From positions 1 to 24,215 of the forward strand of contig JBLNBU010000211.1 of assembly GCA_050260215.1 (NCBI GenBank): a stretch of 24,215 bases of DNA, in the 5' to 3' direction. Numbering within the stretch: the stretch's first letter is position 1; each line of letters starts with the position of its first letter. Source of the DNA: JBLNBU01 sp050260215. Its GTDB lineage: Bacteria > Pseudomonadota > Alphaproteobacteria > Rhodospirillales > Magnetospirillaceae. This document shows, one piece after another, positions 14,227 to 22,932 of the stretch. The notes under the pieces were generated by a model. That model saw only the letters and a program-made list of their open reading frames with translations, did no database searches and had not been told where the DNA came from. The translations under genes and the position numbers were made by a program.

Positions 14227-15365
14227 TGCGCAAGATTGCGGTGCTGACCGGCAAGCGTGGCGGTTACGGAGCGATGAAGCCGATGCTGCGCGCCATCGCC
14301 GACGACCCCGGCCTGGAGTTGCAGCTGATCGCCACCGACCAGCATCTCAACGCCGCCTTCGGCAAGACCATCGCCGAGATCGAGAAGGATTTCGCCGTCG
14401 CCGCCGCCGTCGACATCGAGCAGCGCGACGGCTCCCCGGTGGCGCGGGCCGAGGCGCTGGGCACCTGCACCACCCGCATGGCCGCCGTCCTGGCGCGGCT
14501 GGCCCCCGACATCCTGGTGCTGTACGGCGACCGCGGCGAGGTGCTGGCCACCGCCCTGGCCGCCATCCACCTGCGCATCCCGCTGGCCCACATCCAGGGC
14601 GGCGACCTGTCGGGCAACGTCGACGAGACCATCCGCCACGCCCTGACCAAGCTGGCCCACCTGCATTTTCCGTCGACCGCCGCCAGCGCCGAGCGCATCC
14701 GCCGCATGGGCGAGGAGGACTGGCGCATCACCGTCGCCGGCGACAACCACGTCGACCAGATCGTCGCCGGCACCTACACCCCGGCCCCCGAGCTGCGGGC
14801 CCGGTTCGGCATTCCGGACGGTGAAAGGCCGATCATCGTCCTGCTCCATCCCGAGACGGTGCGCCCGCGCGACCAGTACGCCGACGCCCGCCTGGTGCTG
14901 GACACGGTGCTGGCCAGGGGCCGGCGGACCCTGGTGGTCTATCCGTGCTCGGACCACGGCTGGGAGGAGATCGTGCGCGCCATCGACGAGGTGCGCGACG
15001 CCCCCGGCATCAGCGTCCACCGCAACATCGAGGCCCCCGACTTCTGGGGCCTGCAGGCCATGGCGGCGGTGCTGGTGGGCAACTCGTCGGCCGGCCTGAT
15101 CGAGACCCCCTATTTCCGCCTGCCCGCCATCAACCTGGGCGAACGCCAGAAGGGCCGCGAGCGGGCCGAGAACGTCATCGACAGCGACTTCGACCGCACC
15201 GCGCTTGTGCGCGCCCTGGACACGGCGATGGATGACCGGGACTTCCTTGAGCGCGTCCGCCGCTGCTCGCAGCCCTTCGGCGACGGCCGCGCCTGGGCGC
15301 GCATCGTCGAGCGGCTGAAGACGGTCGAGCTGGCGGCATTGTTCGACAAGCGCATGGTGTACTGA
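14226..15365 (+). CDS. neuC: NeuC-family hydrolysing UDP-sugar 2-epimerase
   Basis: This 379-residue GT-B-fold enzyme has the normal family length. It would hydrolyse and 2-epimerise UDP-GlcNAc (NeuC) or UDP-N,N'-diacetylbacillosamine (LegG), providing the sugar for NeuB. Motifs are VLYGDRGEVLA (98-108), HIQGGDLSGNVDETIRH (122-138), GNSSAGLIE (about 279-287) and INLGERQKGRERAEN near residue 300. The N-terminal loop reads TGKRGGYGAM where NeuC enzymes usually have a TGTRADYG-like sequence, so an acidic residue is replaced by glycine. The usual GGE is GGD here. The ATG shares a base with the neuB stop (TGATG). Which of the two substrates is used cannot be settled without a structural comparison. 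Confidence 0.9.
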   Translation: MRKIAVLTGKRGGYGAMKPMLRAIADDPGLELQLIATDQHLNAAFGKTIAEIEKDFAVAAAVDIEQRDGSPVARAEALGTCTTRMAAVLARLAPDILVLYGDRGEVLATALAAIHLRIPLAHIQGGDLSGNVDETIRHALTKLAHLHFPSTAASAERIRRMGEEDWRITVAGDNHVDQIVAGTYTPAPELRARFGIPDGERPIIVLLHPETVRPRDQYADARLVLDTVLARGRRTLVVYPCSDHGWEEIVRAIDEVRDAPGISVHRNIEAPDFWGLQAMAAVLVGNSSAGLIETPYFRLPAINLGERQKGRERAENVIDSDFDRTALVRALDTAMDDRDFLERVRRCSQPFGDGRAWARIVERLKTVELAALFDKRMVY

Positions 15366-15366
15366 G

Positions 15367-16080
15367 ATGGCCGCCGACGTCCTTGCCCTGATCCCGGTCC
15401 GCGGCGGCTCCAAGGGGGTTCCGCGCAAAAACCTGCGCACCGTGGGCGGGATCCCGCTGGTGGTCCGCGCCATCCGCTCGGGCCTGGAAGCCGCCCGGGT
15501 CACCCAGGTGCTGGTCAGCACCGACGACGACGAGATCGCCGCGGTGGCGCGTGCCGCCGGTGCCGGGGTGCTGATGCGCCCGGCGGCCCTGGCGGCCGAC
15601 GACACGCCGATGATGCCGGTGCTGCAGCACGCCCTGGAGACCCTCGAGGCGGACCAGGGCTGGCGGCCCGGCATCCTGTGCCTGCTGGACGCCACAAGCC
15701 CGTTCCGCACCGCAGTCCACGTGGATGCCTGCGTCGAAAAGCTTTTGGTGCCGCCGACCCGCTCGGTGGTCACGGTCACCCAGCTCGAGCGCAACCCGTT
15801 CAACATCTTTGCCGTCGACGGCGACGACGCCCGCCGCTACGTGCGAGACCCCAGCGAACACTTCACCGCCCGCAACCAGTTCTCCCACCTGAAGCGAGTC
15901 AACGGTTGCGTCTACTGTACGTGGTCGGATAACGTCCGCGCCGGCGCCCTGGTCGTCGACCCGATCAAGGTGGTGGAGATGCCCGCCGAGGATTCCATCA
16001 ACATCGATTCGCCGTTGGACCTGGCCGTCGCCGAACTGATCGCGCGCAGCCGCGTCGAGGCTGAGACAACAAGGACCTGA
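15367..16080 (+). CDS. neuA: NeuA-family CMP-nonulosonate cytidylyltransferase
   Basis: The 237-residue cytoplasmic enzyme activates the nonulosonic acid as its CMP derivative. The CTP-binding signature IPVRGGSKGVPRKNLR (9-24) is complete, and STDDDEIA, LLDATSPFRT and the metal-binding segment SINIDSPLDLAVAE near the C-terminus fit acylneuraminate cytidylyltransferases. The usual family text is LLQPTSP; here it is LLDATSP, a minor change. The ATG follows the neuC stop after one base, completing a neuB-neuC-neuA block that is likely expressed together from both the main and the internal promoter. Function is assigned with confidence at the class level; the exact nine-carbon sugar is not determined by sequence. 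Confidence 0.92.
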   Translation: MAADVLALIPVRGGSKGVPRKNLRTVGGIPLVVRAIRSGLEAARVTQVLVSTDDDEIAAVARAAGAGVLMRPAALAADDTPMMPVLQHALETLEADQGWRPGILCLLDATSPFRTAVHVDACVEKLLVPPTRSVVTVTQLERNPFNIFAVDGDDARRYVRDPSEHFTARNQFSHLKRVNGCVYCTWSDNVRAGALVVDPIKVVEMPAEDSINIDSPLDLAVAELIARSRVEAETTRT

Positions 16081-16085
16081 ACACG

Positions 16086-17240
16086 ATGCGAGTGCTCATT
16101 CTAGGTGGTGACGGCTACCTCGGCTGGCCGACGGCGATGCATTTCTCGGCCCGCGGCGACGACGTCATGGTGGTCGACAATTTCGTCAAGCGGCGCCTGG
16201 AACTCGAGGAGGGCATCGAGCCGCTCGAGCCGCTGCCCACCCTGCACAAGCGCATCGAGACCTGGAAGGCGCTGACCGGACGCACCATCGAGCTGCGCGT
16301 CGGCGACCTGATGAACCATCGCCTGGTCTACGAGGTGCTGTCGAGCTTCAAGCCCGACGCCATCGTCCATTACGCCGAGCAGCCGTCCGCCCCCTATTCC
16401 ATGCAGGGCCGCGGCCAGGCGGTGTTCACCCAGGAAAACAACGTCGTCGGCAACCTGAACCTGCTGTTCGCCATGCAGCGCCATTGCCCGGCCGCGCACC
16501 TGATCAAGCTGGGCACCATGGGCGAGTACGGCACGCCCAACATCGACATCGAGGAAGGCTACATCACCATCCACCACAACGGCCGCACCGACACGCTGCC
16601 GTTCCCCAAGCAGCCGGGCAGCTTCTACCACCTGTCCAAGGTGCATGATTCGCACAACATCATGTTCGCCTGCCGGATCTGGGGCCTGCGCGCCACCGAC
16701 CTCAACCAGGGCGTGGTCTACGGCATCGACACCGACCAGACGGTGCTGCACCCCGAACTGCGCAGCAGCTTCCACTACGACGCGGTGTTCGGCACCGTGC
16801 TCAACCGCTTCTGCGTCCAGGCCATTGCCGGCATTCCGCTGACCGTCTACGGCGAGGGCGGGCAGACCCGCGGCTTCCTCAACATCCGCGACACCCTGCA
16901 GTGCGTCGAGCTGGCGGTCGACAACCCGGCCGGCACGGGCGAGTGCCGGGTCTTCAACCAGTTCACCGAGGTGTTCTCGGTGATGCAGCTGGCCGAACTG
17001 GTCAAGGCCGCCGCCGCCCGCATGGGCATCGAGGTCGCCATCGACCACGTCGCCAACCCGCGCATCGAACTCGAGACCCACTACTACAACCCCAAGCACA
17101 GCAAGCTGGCCGACCTGGGGCTGAAGCCGAACCTGCTGACCATCGAGGTGGTCGAGGGCATGCTGGGCACCATCGCCAAGGCCAAGGGCCGCATCGACAA
17201 CTCGATCATCGCGCCCAGCATCCAGTGGCGCCAGAAATAG
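16086..17240 (+). CDS. SQD1/SqdB-family sugar-nucleotide enzyme (UDP-sulfoquinovose synthase-like)
   Basis: The 384-residue extended-SDR protein closely resembles UDP-sulfoquinovose synthase along its whole length. It has the NAD-binding start VLILGGDGYLGW, the active-site region LGTMGEYGTPNIDIEEGYI (Thr144, Glu147), YHLSK (Tyr181, Lys185) and TDLNQGVVYG. SQD1 makes UDP-sulfoquinovose from UDP-glucose and sulfite using bound NAD. One difference stands out: plant and cyanobacterial enzymes, as I remember them, read EQRSAPYSM, whereas this one has EQPSAPYSM (Pro100 in place of Arg) beside the active site. No sulfolipid glycosyltransferase (SqdX/SqdD type) is adjacent. It follows neuA by five bases with AAGGA before the ATG, so its product probably enters the glycan; a related non-sulfonating reaction is possible. 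Confidence 0.85.
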   Translation: MRVLILGGDGYLGWPTAMHFSARGDDVMVVDNFVKRRLELEEGIEPLEPLPTLHKRIETWKALTGRTIELRVGDLMNHRLVYEVLSSFKPDAIVHYAEQPSAPYSMQGRGQAVFTQENNVVGNLNLLFAMQRHCPAAHLIKLGTMGEYGTPNIDIEEGYITIHHNGRTDTLPFPKQPGSFYHLSKVHDSHNIMFACRIWGLRATDLNQGVVYGIDTDQTVLHPELRSSFHYDAVFGTVLNRFCVQAIAGIPLTVYGEGGQTRGFLNIRDTLQCVELAVDNPAGTGECRVFNQFTEVFSVMQLAELVKAAAARMGIEVAIDHVANPRIELETHYYNPKHSKLADLGLKPNLLTIEVVEGMLGTIAKAKGRIDNSIIAPSIQWRQK

Positions 17241-17259
17241 CGCAGGCATCGCCGGCCAG

Positions 17260-18642
17260 ATGAGCAAGCGCCTCAAGGTCCTGATCTTCATCGATCATGA
17301 CATCATCATCCGTCATTTCGTCCACAGCGGGGTGTTCTCGCAGCTGATGGCGAGCCATGACGTGAAGTTCTGCTTCCTGCCCGAGACCTACAAGGGCGGC
17401 GCGCGCATCAACCAGCCGCTCGACCAGCTGGGGCTGGGCGACCGCATGATGCGGGTCGACGTCGACACCGAACGCCTGCGGATGTGGAGCAAGCTGGTGC
17501 AGGTCGGCCGGCTGCGCTGGCGGCCCGGCACGCATGCCAAGGCGATGCGGGACATGATGCGCAACGCCATCGGTCCCGGCCATGTGCGGGAGTACACCAC
17601 CCTGGCGCTGCCCGGCGTCTACTGGTGGTTCCAGCGCGAGACGCTGAAGCGTTTGGCGGCCAAACCGAACGCCATCCTCAATGCCCTCTACGACACGGAA
17701 AAGCCCGACATCATCCTGCATCCGTCGGTCTTGTTCGGCCCGTTCATCCACGACCTGTGCGCCGTCAGCGCCGAGCGTGGGGTCCCCATGGTCACCATCA
17801 TGAACTCGTGGGACAACCCGGCGACCAAGGCCAACATGTTCCTGAAGCCCGATCGGCTGCTGGTGTGGGGCGAGCAGACCAAGGGCCATGCCATCAAGTA
17901 CGTCGGCATGAAGCCCGACAAGGTGACGATTTTCGGGGCGGCGCAGTTCGACGTCTATCGCCATCCGCCGCGCATCGACCGGGCCGAGTTCGAACGAATC
18001 CACTCGATCCCGGCGGGCAGGAAGATCGTGCTCTACGGCGGGTCCAGCAAGGGCACCGACGAGTTCGCGCACCTGTGCATGCTCGACGACGCCATCGATG
18101 CCGGCAAGCTGGGCAATTCGGTGATCGTCTACCGTCCGCACCCCTGGGGGGTCGGCGGCAAGGACGGCGGCCGCATCGCCGACCATCCCTGGCGCAACGT
18201 TTACCTCGAGACGTTCAGCCGCGGCTACCTTGAAGACCTGCGCAGCGAGTCCAAGGTTACCTATCCCGACTACCGGGACACGGTCGACACCTTGTCGAAC
18301 GTGGATGCGGTGATCTCGCCGCTGTCGACCATCATCGTCGAGGCGGCCATGTTCGGAAAGCCGGCCCTGTGCTTCCTGCCGCTCGACGACGGCGCCAAGC
18401 ACTTCGACCTGGCCTACCGGCTGGCCCATTTCGAGGACATCTACACCTCGCCCGACTACTTGAAGGCCTGGGGTGTCGAACAGCTGCTGGACAAGACCGC
18501 CGAACTGGTCGAGCGCATCGGCGACGACGCCCTGTCCAAGCGCCTGGCCGACGAAAGCCGCTACTACGCGGAGCGCTTCGATCAAGCCTATGGCGAGCGC
18601 CTGGTCGCACTGATCGAGGCGATCTGCGCCGGATCCGCGTGA
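17260..18642 (+). CDS. GT-B-fold CDP-glycerol/polysaccharide glycosyltransferase-like protein
   Basis: This 460-residue protein lacks membrane spans and has a GT-B layout. The C-terminal half contains IVLYGGSSKG (256-265), VIVYRPHPWG (288-297) and VDAVISPLSTIIVEAAMFGKPALCF (about 347-371, described by its SPLST and EAAMFGKP elements). These are the nucleotide-sugar binding features of CDP-glycerol glycerophosphotransferase-like and capsule transferases. In the N-terminal half, NALYDTEKPDIILHPS marks the first Rossmann lobe. It probably adds a nonulosonic acid or other residue of this locus to its acceptor, but donor and acceptor are unknown. Its ATG lies 19 bases after the SQD1-like gene and its stop is embedded in a possible GTG start of the next gene. 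Rated a glycosyltransferase by motif pattern rather than firm family identity. Confidence 0.75.
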   Translation: MSKRLKVLIFIDHDIIIRHFVHSGVFSQLMASHDVKFCFLPETYKGGARINQPLDQLGLGDRMMRVDVDTERLRMWSKLVQVGRLRWRPGTHAKAMRDMMRNAIGPGHVREYTTLALPGVYWWFQRETLKRLAAKPNAILNALYDTEKPDIILHPSVLFGPFIHDLCAVSAERGVPMVTIMNSWDNPATKANMFLKPDRLLVWGEQTKGHAIKYVGMKPDKVTIFGAAQFDVYRHPPRIDRAEFERIHSIPAGRKIVLYGGSSKGTDEFAHLCMLDDAIDAGKLGNSVIVYRPHPWGVGGKDGGRIADHPWRNVYLETFSRGYLEDLRSESKVTYPDYRDTVDTLSNVDAVISPLSTIIVEAAMFGKPALCFLPLDDGAKHFDLAYRLAHFEDIYTSPDYLKAWGVEQLLDKTAELVERIGDDALSKRLADESRYYAERFDQAYGERLVALIEAICAGSA

Positions 18643-18656
18643 CGGGGCGGCAGGCG

Positions 18657-20294
18657 ATGGCCCGGACGCCCCGACCCCATTGGGCTTCCTTCGCCGCCGT
18701 CGCCGCCGGCATCGGCCTGTGCGCCTACCTGGCCACCGGCAATCTGCACTTCACCTACGACGACTTCGAGCTTTATCTGGCCGACGTCACCAATCCGCTG
18801 CTGCCGGCCCTGGTCGCCAAGCTGGGCCGCCATGCCCGCCTGGGGGCGGAACTCTACAACACGGCGGTCGTCCACCTGTTCGGCCTGGAGCGCCGCGCCC
18901 TGTTCGCCACCGCCATTGTCTGGCACCTCTTGGGCACGGGGCTGTTCGGCGCCACCCTGGCGACCGCCTTTCCGGCGCGCCGCACCGCGGTCGGCCTGGC
19001 CACGGCTCTGGCCTTCGCCATGCCGGTGCTGACCGCCACCACCTATATCGGCTTCCTCGACTGCGCCCGGGTGGCGATGGTGCTGGCCTGGGCCGGCATG
19101 TGGGCCCTGGTCTCGTGGGCCCGGCGGCCCGACCGCCTGTGGCCGCTGGTCGCCGCCATGCTGGCCTTCTTCGCCTCGTTCACCGTCTACGAGAACGGCC
19201 TGCCGCTGATCGTGGTGGCGCCGCTGCTGATGCTGTCGGCGCGCGGGTTCGTCCTGCCTGAGCGCCGGCCCGTGGTCCGGCTGGCCGCCGCCGTCGCCGC
19301 GCTGGCGACCGTGATGGCGGGCTATCGCTGGGGGCTGGGATTCGTCGACGTCGCGGCCAGCAAGTATGCCGGGCTGGCGGCAGGCGAGGCCATGGCGGCA
19401 TTCAGCGCCGATTTTGCCGGCCACCTGGCCGAGGCCGCCTCGGTCCTTCCCGGCGACGGGTGGTCGGCCCTGGCCGGCCTGGCCACCGCCGTCGCCACCC
19501 TGGCAGTGGGCTGGCCCGCCCGCAGCGACGCGGCCCCGCAGGCGCGGCGCGGCGCGCTGGCCATGGCCGCGGCCGGCACCGGCATGGCGCTGGTCGGGCT
19601 GGTGCCCTATGTGGCGGCGGGCTTCACGCCCAAGCCCGGCTGGGACCAGGCGGTCAGGGTCTATTCCTCCGCCTCTTACGGGATTGCGCTGCTGCTGGCG
19701 GCACCGGCCGCCGTTCCGGGCCTGGCCCGGGTGGTGGCAACCGCAGCCGCGGCGCTGGCCGGACTGTGGGTGGTCCACTGGTTCGAGCTTCGCCGCGACT
19801 GGAGTGCGGCGGCGGACGCCCAATGCCGGCTGTGGTCGTCCCTGTTCGCCGCCGTCCCCGCCGTCGAGGAAGGGACGAACTTCGTCCTCATCGACGTTCC
19901 GCAGCGCCTGGGGCGCATTCCGGTGGTGGTCGGCTCCGACAACATCCGGGCGTTCATGCAGCTGGCCTACAAGACCCGCGACGACCGCCGGCAGATCTAC
20001 ACGGTGTTTGCCTCGTCGACGCCGGTGTCCAACCGCCTGGCGGTCACGGCCGCGGGCATCCGGACCCCCGACATGAACGTCGACCGGCCATTGCCGCTGG
20101 ACCGGCTGGTGATCGTCGAGCGGGTGGGCGACAACCTTCAGGTGCGCGACCGCATCGGCCGCGACGCGGCGCTGTCCATCGACTGGACCGGTCCGGACGA
20201 GATCGCCACCAATCACGCCCTGATCCGCAGCAGCCGCCCCGGCCAGCCCTTCGTCGAACGTGCCCGCCTGCTGGGCGGGCGTTGTTCCGGCTAG
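18657..20294 (+). CDS. Polytopic membrane protein with C-terminal soluble domain, possible GT-C
   Basis: The 545-residue protein has about ten hydrophobic segments (near 10-27, 80-103, 111-130, 134-154, 161-178, 180-197, 205-223, 269-286, 300-321, 338-376) and then roughly 165 soluble residues (about 380-545). An acidic pair in FTYDDFELY (32-40) in the first external loop is reminiscent of the catalytic aspartate region of GT-C glycosyltransferases that use polyprenyl-phosphate sugars; no family is certain. The C-terminal part has VLIDVPQRLG and VVVGSDNIRAF. The ATG at 18657 is preceded by GGGGCGGCAGG; a GTG at 18639 overlapping the previous stop is the alternative and adds six residues. It likely acts at the inner membrane in glycan transfer or assembly. 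The next gene also encodes a polytopic protein. Confidence 0.72.
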   Translation: MARTPRPHWASFAAVAAGIGLCAYLATGNLHFTYDDFELYLADVTNPLLPALVAKLGRHARLGAELYNTAVVHLFGLERRALFATAIVWHLLGTGLFGATLATAFPARRTAVGLATALAFAMPVLTATTYIGFLDCARVAMVLAWAGMWALVSWARRPDRLWPLVAAMLAFFASFTVYENGLPLIVVAPLLMLSARGFVLPERRPVVRLAAAVAALATVMAGYRWGLGFVDVAASKYAGLAAGEAMAAFSADFAGHLAEAASVLPGDGWSALAGLATAVATLAVGWPARSDAAPQARRGALAMAAAGTGMALVGLVPYVAAGFTPKPGWDQAVRVYSSASYGIALLLAAPAAVPGLARVVATAAAALAGLWVVHWFELRRDWSAAADAQCRLWSSLFAAVPAVEEGTNFVLIDVPQRLGRIPVVVGSDNIRAFMQLAYKTRDDRRQIYTVFASSTPVSNRLAVTAAGIRTPDMNVDRPLPLDRLVIVERVGDNLQVRDRIGRDAALSIDWTGPDEIATNHALIRSSRPGQPFVERARLLGGRCSG

Positions 20295-20300
20295 GCCGCC

Positions 20301-21935
20301 ATGGCAAGCCTGGCGGCCTTCGACAAGTACTACCTGGTGAACCTCGCCGCCGGCCTGGTGCTGATGGCCGTGCTCGCCGGCCTTGCCCTGACCCGCCCCG
20401 GCCGCGCCGCGGCAAGCACCCTGCTGGCCATGGCGGCACGCCCCTGGGCGGCCGGGCTGGCGGCCATGGCGGCGGTGGCCGCTGCGGTCCTGGTGCAGGC
20501 GGCGACCCTGCCGGTCATCGGCGGTGACACTGCCACCTATTTCGTCGGTGCCGCCAGCTTCGCCGCGGGACGCGGCTTCGAAGCGGTGCCATGGATCCGC
20601 AGTCCCGGTTCGGCCATGCTGTTCGGCCCCGTCTTCCTGCTGTTCGGCGACGCTACCACCGCCATGCAGGTGATCTACGGCGCCGCGGCGGCGGGCACGG
20701 CAATCCTGGTCCATCCGCTGTCCCGCCGGCTGGGGCTGGGGCCGGCGGCCGCCGCGGCCGGCGTGCTGGTGACCGCGACCTCCCTGTCCTTCATGGGTCG
20801 CTCCGCGGTACTGATGTCGGAAACGCCGATCGCCTTTTTGGCGCTCGCCTCGCTGGTGCTGCTGCTGCGCTGGAACGCCGAGCACCGGCCGGCCGACCTT
20901 TACGGGCTGGCGGTGGTGTTCAGCTGGCTGGTCCTTCTGCGCCCCGAGAACGAGGTGCTGGCGCTTGCCGGCGCGGGAGTGATCGTGTTCGGCATGTGGC
21001 GGAGCGGGTGGCGGCGGCACCTGGTCCATGCGAGCCTGGCCCTGGCGGTGTTTGCGCTGCCGGTGGCGGTCGGGTCCCACCACCGCTACCAGGCCTACGG
21101 GGTGTGGGGGCTGCAGTCGGGCAACGGCCTGGTGCCGTTCAGCGGCATCATCACCTTCGGGCGCAGCCACGGGCACGCCTTCGGCCGGGCGGACGGACCG
21201 ATGCTGGCCGACATCGTCGACACCGTTTACGCCTCGGGCCGGCTGCCGGCTCAATCGCCCGACGCCGTGCTGGATTCGGGCGCCAACATCGTGCGCGACA
21301 TCTACTGGCAAGAGAAGGGCATCACCGAGGAGGAGACCGACGACCGCTTCGCCCGCGCCGCCTTCGAGGTGTTCAGGGCCCGCCCGGCGGAGGTCGGGCG
21401 CCTGCTGCTGCAGAAGGCTTACATCCACGTTTTCCGCGACGTGAAGGTGCATGCCTTCACCAGCGTCCTTCCCGGCGAAGCGCTCGCCGAGCCGCCGGCC
21501 ACGTTCAACCGCTACACCAACGGACGGTTCCTGGCGGTCGATGCCCTGTCGATCCTTGATGATCCACCGGTGGTCTGGTTCGACCACATCCGCACCGGCC
21601 ACTCGCCCCACGCCTGGGCGATCCATGCGGTTCGCGCCTGGCACCGCGCCTCGCAGAAGTGGATGGCCGCCTCGGGGCTGTTCTGGAACCACCTGATCCT
21701 GGCCGGGATCGTCCTCGTCGGCTGGCGGGGGCTGCGGCAGTGGCCGTTCGCCCTGCTGGCCCTGTACCTGGCCCTGAAGGTGGCGGCGCCCATCGCCATG
21801 GGGCTGGGCGACCAGCGCTATTACCTGCCGGGATATCCGCTGATGGTGCCCGCCCTGTTCGTGGCGCTGCAGGCGTGGTGGCGCTGGTCGCAAGCCCGCG
21901 TCAGCGGCGGGGACACTCGCGCAGCGCCCGGCTGA
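20301..21935 (+). CDS. GT-C-type membrane glycosyltransferase (ArnT/PMT-like)
   Basis: The 544-residue polytopic protein has the look of a PMT_2/glycosyltransferase family 39/83 enzyme. The first external loop carries GGDTATYFVGAASF (Asp76) and GRGFEAVPWIRSPG (90-103), and the membrane-edge SETP (173-176) recalls the second conserved GT-C loop. A long soluble section follows (about 260-445), before two or three terminal spans and AIAMGLGDQRYYLPGYPLM. Such enzymes move a sugar from a polyprenyl-phosphate carrier to a lipid, protein or glycan on the periplasmic side. Donor and acceptor are unknown. It begins six bases after the preceding membrane protein and its final 35 bases overlap the 3' end of the convergent SGNH gene. 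It closes the long operon. Confidence 0.8.
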   Translation: MASLAAFDKYYLVNLAAGLVLMAVLAGLALTRPGRAAASTLLAMAARPWAAGLAAMAAVAAAVLVQAATLPVIGGDTATYFVGAASFAAGRGFEAVPWIRSPGSAMLFGPVFLLFGDATTAMQVIYGAAAAGTAILVHPLSRRLGLGPAAAAAGVLVTATSLSFMGRSAVLMSETPIAFLALASLVLLLRWNAEHRPADLYGLAVVFSWLVLLRPENEVLALAGAGVIVFGMWRSGWRRHLVHASLALAVFALPVAVGSHHRYQAYGVWGLQSGNGLVPFSGIITFGRSHGHAFGRADGPMLADIVDTVYASGRLPAQSPDAVLDSGANIVRDIYWQEKGITEEETDDRFARAAFEVFRARPAEVGRLLLQKAYIHVFRDVKVHAFTSVLPGEALAEPPATFNRYTNGRFLAVDALSILDDPPVVWFDHIRTGHSPHAWAIHAVRAWHRASQKWMAASGLFWNHLILAGIVLVGWRGLRQWPFALLALYLALKVAAPIAMGLGDQRYYLPGYPLMVPALFVALQAWWRWSQARVSGGDTRAAPG

Positions 21936-22932
21936 CCACGGGCGCGAGCTTGCGGCTGACCGCCTCGGCGCCGCGGCTGTCCAGGTGGGCGGCGTCGATG
22001 TACAGCGACGGATCGCGGAAATCGGGATCGGCGGTCAGGTCCACCAGCCCGACGCAGGGCCGGGCGGCGGCCTGCTCGATACGGGCCTGGATCTCGGCGA
22101 AGTTGGGGGCGACGGCGCGGATGTCGAAGCCCCACGGCATTTCCACCAGGACCAGGGCCAGCCCGTGCTCGCGGCAGAATTCGACGACACGCTCCAGCTT
22201 GTCGACCTGCGCCGCGTCGTAGGCGATGGCCAGCGGCCCTTCCAGGGTGTTGCGATAGCCCGGGCGCGGCGGCCGCAGGATGGCGCCCTTGACGTGGCGC
22301 AGGCCGGCGCCTTCCTCGCGCGGGCGGCCACGCGCAGCGGCGATCACGTCGAGCACCCGGTCGCGGAAGGCCAGGCTGGGCAGCAGGTGGCGGTACAGCA
22401 GGCGCTCGACGGTTTCGGCCGGGCCGGGGCGGGTGCCGTTGACCAGCCGGTATGCCTCGTCCGAGACCATGGCGTAGGGCCGGAAGATCTCGGAGCGGAC
22501 CTTGAGCGCATAGGGGTGGAAGGCGCCGGGCGGCGGCTCGACGCCGTCGGCAAAGGACGACACGTCGATGCCCAGGACCACGACGCGCGGCGCGCGATTG
22601 AAGCGGACCGCCTCGGCCAGGGTGAACAGGTGCTGGTCGAGCCCGGTGCCGTCCAGTCCCAGGTTGTAGGCCTTGAGACCCGTCGCCGCCTCGATGACCG
22701 TCGGGTCCACATGGGTCAGCATGCGCGACGACCCGAACAGCAGGACTTCGGCGTCCAGCCGGCCGTCGTACAACCGCTCGAGCTGGCCGTCCCAGGCACC
22801 CGACCCGCGCTTCAGCCGGTCGAGGGCGGCCCAGACCCCATGGTCGAGCACCGTCAGCACCAGTGCGAACAGCGCCAGGCCGACGGCGATGCGGCGCAGA
22901 TCAGAACTGGAAGTAGATGAAGGCGCGCGCAC
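21901..22932 (-). CDS. Membrane-anchored SGNH acetyltransferase-like protein
   Basis: The 343-residue protein has one N-terminal hydrophobic anchor (about 14-34, after basic residues) and a periplasmic SGNH-like domain. The nucleophile block is LLFGSSRM (64-71, Ser68 or Ser69), with the DxxH pair Asp313/His316 in IDAAHLDSRG. VLGIDVSSF and NLGLDGTG match the other strand ends. Paired with an MBOAT protein, SGNH partners (AlgX/AlgJ- and PatB-like) complete O-acetylation of an exported polysaccharide. No usable in-frame ATG exists before the nucleophile, so I take the GTG at 22932, which has GGGGGAG just upstream and overlaps the MBOAT gene by 32 bases. Its 3' end overlaps the convergent GT-C gene by 35 bases. 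The acceptor is presumably the glycan of this locus. Confidence 0.8.
   Translation of the reverse strand: MRAPSSTSSSDLRRIAVGLALFALVLTVLDHGVWAALDRLKRGSGAWDGQLERLYDGRLDAEVLLFGSSRMLTHVDPTVIEAATGLKAYNLGLDGTGLDQHLFTLAEAVRFNRAPRVVVLGIDVSSFADGVEPPPGAFHPYALKVRSEIFRPYAMVSDEAYRLVNGTRPGPAETVERLLYRHLLPSLAFRDRVLDVIAAARGRPREEGAGLRHVKGAILRPPRPGYRNTLEGPLAIAYDAAQVDKLERVVEFCREHGLALVLVEMPWGFDIRAVAPNFAEIQARIEQAAARPCVGLVDLTADPDFRDPSLYIDAAHLDSRGAEAVSRKLAPVVSRALRECPRR

Noticed and set aside
18588..21893. A very long open frame on the minus strand opposite the two membrane protein genes (about 1100 codons).
   Set aside because: It is a by-product of high GC: its translation is Gly/Arg/His/Gln-rich low-complexity sequence without domains, while the plus strand encodes coherent membrane proteins.
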